A DNA stretch of 64,000 bases from Pythium myriotylum (Eukaryota; Oomycota; Peronosporomycetes; Pythiales; Pythiaceae): positions 434,001-498,000 of the forward strand of contig JALJCQ010000024.1 in NCBI GenBank assembly GCA_023091665.1, given 5' to 3'. Of this stretch, positions 56,555-64,000 are shown piece after piece. How positions within the stretch are numbered: the first letter of the stretch is position 1; the number at the start of each line of letters is the position of its first letter. A program made the translations under genes and the position numbers. The notes under the pieces are model-generated. The model was not told the DNA's origin, did not search any database, and worked only from the letters and a program-made list of their open reading frames with translations.

Positions 56555-59500
56555 ATGAAGTCGAGCGGGTCCCTTCCGAGGCTCCACGAGCGACGCAGTG
56601 TCGCGGGCGAGGCGGATGGCGCAGGGTCGAAGTTCCTGGGCCGCATGAGCTGGCAGAAAGAGCTGCTGGAAACGAGCGACCCGGTGAGTCGCGCCGACGC
56701 TACTCGCTCGCTCAGATCGCCAGCTAAGACTCTCGCGGGCTCGCTGTCGTCGCCACTCTTGCCACCTGCAACATTTGGCCCGTCACCGGCGAAAAGCACA
56801 CCGATAGTCACCGGGAATGGCCGTCATGGAGGCAATAACTCCACGGTGATGAGCTACGACGAGTCCATGGACGAGGTCGAGCGGATGGTGCGTGAACACA
56901 TGAATGATCTTCAGCACCAACGAGCAGGGAGCCACAAGATCACGTCGACGCTGCGACAGAGCGCGAACCGGAGAGATCCGTCCACGACCGCTTTCGAGTT
57001 TGCGCCACTTCGAGACACTCAGGTTCTAAACGCAGCCTTCCAGCTTTCATCAGAAGACGATGAAGATCAACAAGAGGAGAGCAGCGAGGTTTTCAACGCT
57101 AGTGAAGACTTGACTATAGAAAAGGATGGTCGTATCAACAAGTATTTTGGGGTTGACGCAAAAGCAGCCTACTACAAAACGTACCGCGAACTTCACGGCA
57201 AAACTCATTTGTTCGTGGAAACCCGCAAAAAAAAACCGCCAACGAAGATGCTCAAACCTAGCGCAGCGCTTAACTCGGTTCTCGGCATGCGCAAGTCAAG
57301 CTTTCTTATGTCTATGTCCCATTTAACGAAGACTCAGGGCGCGGCAGCTGAGAAAGGGGGGCAGGACACAGCGTCAGCTATCCTTAAACGACGGCTTGCT
57401 CTCCAACCACTTCGTGCGAACATCGAGGATTCGCCGTCGGCTGATGTAGACTCAAGTGCTGTCTCGAGCCCGTCACTCCATTCCCCTCGAGTAGTCTTTC
57501 TATCTACGTGCATCGCCAAGTCTCACCCTGCAGTTTCTCTCGTTTTACGCAAGGAAAATTGCCGCACGCTCGATTTCAGTCATCAAAGCCTTGGCGACGA
57601 TTTCATCATGCAGTTTGCAGCGTGTCTCCCAGATTTGCCTCACGTAGAAGCAATCAATATATGCGACAATCGGCTAAGCGACAAAGCGCTCAACGCGTTG
57701 CTGCTCGCACTTGAAAACAAGCCAAACTTGACAAAACTCGATATTTCGGAGAACGAAATTGGTCGTGAGAGTGCACGATCGCTACGTAATTACATAGCTT
57801 CGTCGATGTGTACAATCAAGACACTAGTGCTCAACGACGCAGATATTGACGACCACGAATGCACACTCTTCATGATGGCATTTGAGCAAAACAAGTCAGT
57901 CGAGAGGCTTCTCATGGCGTCAAACCATGTCGGTCAAACGCGCAAGTCAATGGCACTTGGTATTGCTGCATCGGTCGCCGCCACGTTGCCAAAGGACATC
58001 GATTTGTCGGGGGCTCCACTACCAACGGGTGGTGAAGCAGTTGGCTCTATGTTGACGGTAAATCTCACAATTCAGGAACTCGATTTGGCGTGGAACATGC
58101 TTCGCCACTGCAGTTGCTCACCGATCGCAAATGCTCTCCAGTTCAACTATAATCTGCGTGAACTCAACTTGTCGTATAATGGCTGCGGAGATGGCGGAGC
58201 CATGCGACTTGGGCACGCACTTCGAAGCAACGCTGTCTTGCAGAAGTTGAACTTGGCCTACAATTCGATCGGCTCGAAAGGGAGTCTTGTTGTTGCTAGT
58301 GGTTTGATAGTGAACAAGGGGCTAAAAGAGTTGATTCTCGACGGCAATCCGATTGGCCTCGACAGCGGCCGGGAGCTGATGTATGCATCTTGCTCGCGAA
58401 TCCACACGGCGGTAGTATGTGCGCTCTCAATGTTCGAGTGCAATCTCACGAGCTCGAAACGAGTGAATCAGAATGATTCAAAGTCTCTCATCCGCAAAGA
58501 CTTTTCGCAAAGTTTAAACACACCACCGAACATTTACAACCCATCCGATCCTACCGGAAATTATGAGCTTGATCTGACGGACCCATATGAGTATATGATT
58601 GCTCATGAGCTCCTTCGTCTGGCAACATTCAAGAAAGGCTACAGGTTTGGAAAGCTGGAGCACATGGCAGCAGTGCAACCCAAGATAACGACGAAAATCG
58701 AGCTACACCGAGAAATCAAACGGAAGAAGTCATTCGTAGGTGTGGGACATGATACCCAAGCCACCCGGCCAGACCGTCGAAACTCCTTGTCGGTGTTGTT
58801 CGATAAAATCGACAAGGATAAGTCTGGTTCAGTTGACCAAACCGAACTCGTTGAGGCAATGAAGGCTTTCGGTATTCATATTGGCGATGATTTGCTGTCT
58901 CGTGTTCTGAGCGAGTACGATTATGACAAATCTGGGGCTCTTGGTGTTGACGAGTTCGAAGACTTCTTTCTGCGATGTGGTTTTGCTATGATCGATACGG
59001 ACCATTCAGGTGCTCTCAGTGAGCAAGAAATTGAAAAAGTACTCAAGTTAATGGGTTTCGAGGATATCACCGATAGAGAAATACGCCACATGATGGCTCA
59101 ATACGATTTGAATGGAAGTGGTGAAATCGACGAGCACGAGTTCATCGAGTTCATGAGGGCTGAAGTCCTTGAGCGTGTCGTGGAAGAGAAAATTCAAGAT
59201 CCTTCGAGCGATGAAAGTTTGAAAAAACTCGCTCTCTCACTTGAAGAGACGTACGAACTTTCAGCTCTTCGCGATCCAAGCGGAGTAATATGGAAAGTAC
59301 CAACAAGCGGTATATTGTCTGTTGAGTTTCATTATGATCTTGACACTGCTCAAATTGTTGGCGACACGGATATTTCCTTGGGTGGGGTTGTTGATGATCG
59401 AGCTGGACGAACGCGGCGCGCGCAACAGCACACAAGCCAACAGATTGCAAACAGCGCAATCTCGACTCTGCTTCATAACTCGCAGAACGTGAGTAAGAGT

Positions 59501-61104
59501 CATGAAGAGCAAGCGGAGTTCTTGAGAGCAGTGCTCGACTCATCAGACCTTTTCTTTACATCAGCCCAGGCTGAGGACATGCTCACAAAACAAGGAGCCA
59601 CGAAGTCGTGGATTCGAAAGCTTCATGCTCTTGAACGGATTCTCGCCCAAATGATTAGTCGGCGAGAGGCAATGACCCTCGTGAATCGCATGATCGATCC
59701 AGCTCACCAATGGCAGCAACGGCGAGAACTGCGCAGATCCAATCCAAAGCTCTATTCTGTGCTACTTGGATGTCTGACAAACCGCTACAATTTTGATTTG
59801 CAGAACCCAGTGGATAGGGTCGCTCTCAAACAGTTGGCAACACTTGCGCAGGAGGAGAAGCTTTTTAGCAAAAATCGATCCGGTCGAAACGACACGTCGC
59901 AGAATGGCGATTGGGAGAACTTTCGACACGCCCGTGTGAACGGGCAAGCCTGGTTATTGACGAGCACGTTCATCTTGAATTCCTTGCTTGGACCGTCAAA
60001 CCTGGCATTGCTGACGAAGACTGCACCTGTTTTGTCCTCTGGAGCTGGAGGTTTTGTCGAAGGATCACAAATGAAGCGTTTCGTTGAGTTCGATTATGTC
60101 AGCACGACAAGACCACCGCGTGGAACAAAGCCTCTAACCGCGAAGCGTTTCGAGCAACTGGTGGAAGTCTGGCAGAACAGCGAATTGGTTTTAAACGAAG
60201 ACCAAGCTCACCTTAATGATGATAGTGAAGATGGCATCAAGACGAACGCACAACTGCGATGGGAGATTTTACGAAATCACGTTCGTTCGAGAATGAGAGC
60301 GTCGTACATATTCAGTGAACACATACCCGGGACATCAATAATCCATGTGAAGACGACTTTGGATGGCATCAAACGACGGGTCGAGCTCTTAGAGATGCTA
60401 ATAAGTGACAGGTGGCTCAGCTGCGAACAAGCAGCCTCATTGATATCTCTCCTTCCCGATGTGATATTTGCTCGATCCCGTGCTACAGTTATGCTTTTTT
60501 CTAGACTTGTTGATCTAGAGAACTTCATCTCCGTAAGATACACAATGCACTCACGCTGTATCACGCACTGACCTTCTGACCGTCTTGATTGTAGATATTC
60601 GATAGTCTTTCACGTGAAGATCAAGCGGAATGCGTCAAACGGCTCGGCTGGCTGAATATTTTCGACCCCGTGCAGCCAGATCGTCAGTATCCACCATTAA
60701 ATCTAGCCATTCGAGATGAGCGTGAGCTAGTTCAGCTGCTTTCCAAGCTTGCACTTACGGAAGGGGTAAGAACTGCTATGTGTGATGCTGAACTATTCTG
60801 AAGTTGACGATACTGACACTTACTTTATCATCTCTAGCGTGAGTGCTGGAAGCGTGCTTCCTACCGAACTTCCCTATCAGACACATCGTCTACAGTTGGA
60901 CAGTCACTTCCTCTACCCGGGTGGGGTAATCCTGAGGCTACTGGTGATGAGAGCTTGAAGCACCACGGAATCGTGCGACTGCGCTACCAGTCAGTGCAAA
61001 CGCCGAGTATTTCGAGCCATGCAGCCGACTTGCGTGGTGACATGACCGTTCGACTTCGACTGCGCAAGTACACGCTCTGCGGGACAAGGCTTTACCTCCA
61101 GTAG
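56555..61104 (+). CDS. LRR and four-EF-hand protein, three exons
   Basis: Exons 56555-60532, 60595-60765 and 60838-61104; 1,471 residues. The start is the ATG at 56555 (MKSSGSLPRL); upstream only a GTG is available. The N-terminal 330 residues are polar and Ser-rich. Ribonuclease-inhibitor-type leucine-rich repeats span about 339-629 (LNLSYNGCGDGGAMRLGHAL-like units). Four canonical EF-hand loops follow at 753-764, 789-800, 814-825 and 851-862, each D-x-(D/N)-x-(S/G)-G-x(5)-E. The C-terminal 600 residues match nothing I recognise. Probably a cytosolic calcium-responsive scaffold. Confidence 0.88.
60533..60594 (+). other. Intron 1 of the LRR/EF-hand gene
   Basis: 62 nt, donor GTAAGA, acceptor GATTGTAG, phase 0. 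Reading through it meets a stop at 60569-60571, while splicing continues the frame. Confidence 0.85.
60766..60837 (+). other. Intron 2 of the LRR/EF-hand gene
   Basis: 72 nt, donor GTAAGA, acceptor ATCTCTAG, phase 0. Joins ...KLALTEG to RECWKRAS. Confidence 0.85.
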
Positions 61105-61567
61105 TGTGCTCTTCTCGCATCTTCTTCATCCCGGCCCCGTCGTGGCCTCGTCAACACCATCCCATGTGCCAGCAATTTGCTCTCCTAGGATGCCTCCAGA
61201 GTCTGGTGATATTTGCGCTGGCTCATGAGATGACTTCCACATCAGAATCAGTTGCTACTACATCCAGTCGAGGGATGTAGCCTGGTTTGATGCCAGAGGA
61301 CTCGACTCGTGCATATTGGTCAAGTCCGCACAATGCTACAGTGCTAATTCTAAATTTTAGGAACCATGTTTTCGCTATCTCATCCAAATATACGTTAAAA
61401 ATCGGATACTCCCGTATTTATGTGACGGATCCCTCATGGGCTTCGTCTCAAAACAAGGTGCAATAAGCGGAAATATTGACCTTCACTCTGTTGCTCACAC
61501 TGAAGAAACCTCCCACTCGGAGCGAAGTCTCCCACGACCGACTACGCGACCGAGGGCAGACGCGTCC
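61105..61567. other. Intergenic, no gene seen
   Basis: 463 bp between two plus-strand genes. Contains the 3' end of the LRR gene and the promoter of the ubiquitin-domain gene. No clear element recognised. Confidence 0.5.
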
Positions 61568-64000
61568 ATGGACAACCTCTTCTCGTTCCCTGCCGCCTCT
61601 CTGGGCGTGGCGCCGTCTTCCTCGGGCGGCGCAGCGGACGCGCCGGCTCAAGAGCTCTCTTCCGAGGCGTCGCCGGCCGCGCAGGCCTCTCTAGCGGCCG
61701 AGGAAGTCGCGAATGTTCGCGAGACTTCGGACGCGCTCGGACAGCTCCACGTCAAGGTCAAGCTGCTGAACGAGCGCGTCTTCGACGTCCACGTCGAGAG
61801 CAACGCCACGGTCGCCGAGTTCCGCGTCAAGGTCGAGGAAGTGACGGCGATCCCGGCGACGCTTCAGCGGCTCATCTACCGCGGCAAGCTGCTCAAGGAC
61901 ACGGCGCTGCTCTCGAGCTACGAGATCCAGGATGGCCACACAGTCCATCTCGTGGCCAAGCCAGCGACCAGCGAGTCAGCGTCGCTCGCGCCGCCTCGAG
62001 ATGCACCGCTACCGCGCGTTGCAGAAGACGATGAGCGCGCGCGCTTGAACCGCTTCATCGGACGCAGTCGCGAACGACTGCTACAGAATTTCAACGAGGG
62101 ACGTTCGACCCTTGCTGGGCGCCCAACCGGCGCTGGTCTAAACGACCCAGGACTTCTGCGCCCACAGTCCACGCCCACGACGCGGATCAGGCGACCTGGC
62201 AACGGTGACCCGACGGGCGACGCGTGGAATTTGGCTGTTCTGCGCGAAGCCCTCGGCGTGCAGTCTGACCGCATACCTGCAAGACCGAGTAATCGCGACC
62301 CTGTGCCAGGCGAGGAAGTGCGACAGGGCCGGGAACAGCGGCAGATGGCCGAGAACGACTCGCCGGTCGACACGGCAGCAGACATGGGGCTCCCACCGCT
62401 GACAGAGCAGCAGCCGAACTTGGACTACCTCTCTCAAGGCATTATGACGTTGCGGACGGTTCTCTCGACGGCCCCGCTACCTCAGGAAGAACCTGAGGAA
62501 GAGACATCAATTGGCGCAGAATCTGTGGCTACATATCAAGAAAATGAAGTGACAACGCCGGAGGTTTCACCGCGCACTTCACCTCGGCGAGGTCGCCGGC
62601 GATTCTTCGTGGGCCAGTGGCTGGACGTAAAGGACACCGTGAATCAGTGGCTTGAGTGCACTGTGATGGACATGTCGGAAGATAAAGTGCTTGTCCACTA
62701 CCACGGATGGCCAACCCGTTGGGACGAGTGGATTGACTTCGACTCGCCCCGTATTGCAGCGTTCCGCACGCGTACATTGCACTCGCAGAACTCAATCCAC
62801 CTGTCGCCTGTGCCGTCGACTCGATTGCCGAACGCTCCACGTGTTGGCGACAACGATATGCGGCAAATCGTCCCACAGCTACGCGATCTTATGGAAGAGG
62901 TACTCCCGTATGTGAACCAATTGGCTTCACTGTGCGAAGAGGAAGAGGGTACTGAAAGCGGGGAGGATGCGGAGCGCCGTCGTGAGGAGCTGTCGGAGAT
63001 GGCACATCTCGTCGCACCCTTCTTTGATCGCTTTGGTCGACTGTTGGTTGACTCAGCGAGGCAGCTAGATCCATTTCTTCACCCTGACTTGCGATACGAA
63101 GAGCGCCGACGCCGTCTTATGCGAGTACGTAGCAGCCGCCAGAGCCAAACCCAGACTGCACCTGCGGAAGATACTGCTGTTGGTGTCCGCGACCTGATCA
63201 CGACCGCTAACAGGCCGCCACCCCCAGAGCCACAAAACGCCCGTCGTAGTATCGATGTCCACATCCACGCAATCGTTGCACCGTCGTCTTTGTCATCTCT
63301 GGCTTCACTCGCACGTTTGGGTACCGCCATCGCAGGTGCGATGGGAAGCTCCTCGCGATCCACTTCGAATGCATTGGAGGCTCAGCGTAGCACGTCGTCG
63401 AACGATATGGAGGATGCATTTGGACTTCCCCGCCTCAGACCATTGCAAGGAGCCAGTGGCGATAGATCAATTTTGCCGGACTCTGCGGACCAAGACGATG
63501 AAGATGCTAGATACACAGACACGAGCCGCACTCCATTGCTGAGCTCATTCCGTCGAAGCTCACCGAGGTCAAATGGTGCTTCAAGTAGTCGAGACCGCGA
63601 TGATAGCACGACTTGGGACCGTTCACGTCGACCACCACGGTCGCCTTCCACAAGACTGAATGACTTTTTGTCTGATGATTTTTTTGGCCCGTCATTCAGC
63701 CAAGACAGCGATGATATGGAAGACCCGCTTACACCGGACGGCTATGGTGCCACGGATGATAGCCACGATGACGTTGTTCAGTATCAAGAGATCCCGTCGC
63801 CTCGGGATAGCGAAGAAGAACGAGTTGAGTTTACTGTTGAGGACGGGTTGCCACGGATCGGAGTCATCCCAGAGGTCGAAGAAGCCGAGCGACGCGAACG
63901 CGAGCGACGAGAGCAGAATGGAAATGCTTCTGACGATAGTGGTGGCTTGTCTTCTTCCTCCACATCCACAGCATCGTCGAGTTACCCAACATTCCTGGAA
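61568..64000 (+). CDS. BAG6-like ubiquitin-domain protein with Tudor-knot, 3' truncated by window
   Basis: 811 codons from the ATG at 61568, open to the window edge with no stop or intron needed. A ubiquitin-like domain lies at about 60-132 (TVAEFRVKVEEVTAIPATLQ, LIYRGKLLKD). After a polar linker, about 348-400 reads GQWLDVKDTVNQWLECTV and HYHGWPTRWDEWIDF, the pattern of a chromodomain-type Tudor-knot. The rest is acidic, Ser-rich and low-complexity with a helical BAG6-like segment near 430-510 (VPQLRDLMEEVLPYVNQLAS). A role in protein quality control is likely by analogy to BAG6. The Tudor-knot is an unusual addition. Confidence 0.82.
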   Translation, partial: MDNLFSFPAASLGVAPSSSGGAADAPAQELSSEASPAAQASLAAEEVANVRETSDALGQLHVKVKLLNERVFDVHVESNATVAEFRVKVEEVTAIPATLQRLIYRGKLLKDTALLSSYEIQDGHTVHLVAKPATSESASLAPPRDAPLPRVAEDDERARLNRFIGRSRERLLQNFNEGRSTLAGRPTGAGLNDPGLLRPQSTPTTRIRRPGNGDPTGDAWNLAVLREALGVQSDRIPARPSNRDPVPGEEVRQGREQRQMAENDSPVDTAADMGLPPLTEQQPNLDYLSQGIMTLRTVLSTAPLPQEEPEEETSIGAESVATYQENEVTTPEVSPRTSPRRGRRRFFVGQWLDVKDTVNQWLECTVMDMSEDKVLVHYHGWPTRWDEWIDFDSPRIAAFRTRTLHSQNSIHLSPVPSTRLPNAPRVGDNDMRQIVPQLRDLMEEVLPYVNQLASLCEEEEGTESGEDAERRREELSEMAHLVAPFFDRFGRLLVDSARQLDPFLHPDLRYEERRRRLMRVRSSRQSQTQTAPAEDTAVGVRDLITTANRPPPPEPQNARRSIDVHIHAIVAPSSLSSLASLARLGTAIAGAMGSSSRSTSNALEAQRSTSSNDMEDAFGLPRLRPLQGASGDRSILPDSADQDDEDARYTDTSRTPLLSSFRRSSPRSNGASSSRDRDDSTTWDRSRRPPRSPSTRLNDFLSDDFFGPSFSQDSDDMEDPLTPDGYGATDDSHDDVVQYQEIPSPRDSEEERVEFTVEDGLPRIGVIPEVEEAERRERERREQNGNASDDSGGLSSSSTSTASSSYPTFLE

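Noticed and set aside
1..64000. tRNA, rRNA, transposase or retroelement genes
   Set aside because: None recognised by eye on either strand; a covariance-model scan could overturn this.

Overview
The window reads as nuclear DNA of an oomycete, most likely a Pythium-like species. Genes are dense and mostly single-exon. The few introns are short (58-72 nt) and two of them fit the oomycete donor consensus GTRNGT. Several genes have an initiator-plus-flanking (Inr+FPR) core promoter 40-75 nt before the ATG. Secreted PAN/Apple and temptin-like proteins are expanded. There are no operons, CRISPR arrays or recognisable transposase genes, and I found no tRNA or rRNA.

Layout. 1-4.6 kb holds housekeeping genes: the 3' part of methylthioribose-1-phosphate isomerase, a membrane-anchored amidase and an aldo-keto reductase. 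5.2-33.6 kb is an array of thirteen paralogous, N-terminally membrane-anchored hormone-sensitive-lipase-type alpha/beta hydrolases on both strands. It is interrupted by a large multi-pass membrane protein (6.9-9.4 kb) and by an inverted, head-to-head pair of PAN/Apple genes (13.2-17.6 kb), one of them truncated. A fourteenth hydrolase sits alone at 55.0-56.3 kb. 33.7-40.4 kb holds mitochondrial prolyl-tRNA synthetase, a PHAX-domain protein, a type II membrane protein and a coiled-coil START-like protein with an intron. 41.8-54.8 kb is a tandem array, all on the plus strand, of seven secreted proteins. Each has a signal peptide, a conserved temptin-like four-cysteine domain, a gene-specific low-complexity tail and a short C-terminal RG motif. 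56.6-64 kb holds a three-exon LRR/EF-hand protein and a BAG6-like ubiquitin-domain protein that runs off the window.

Biology. Two local expansions dominate. The hydrolases keep the HGGG oxyanion motif (HGSG in one copy), the GDSAG nucleophile and the Asp/His acid-base pair behind a two-helix hydrophobic hairpin, so they are probably lipid or ester hydrolases on ER or lipid-droplet membranes. The temptin-like proteins look like cell-surface or matrix proteins with a fixed head and rapidly changing tails. Two hydrolase copies are almost identical exactly from ATG to stop, with one diverged patch of about 80 bp, which points to gene conversion. Intergenic DNA carries several long perfect or near-perfect hairpins and a dispersed 128-bp repeat. 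Positions are from reading the sequence by eye; no database search or structure prediction was run.
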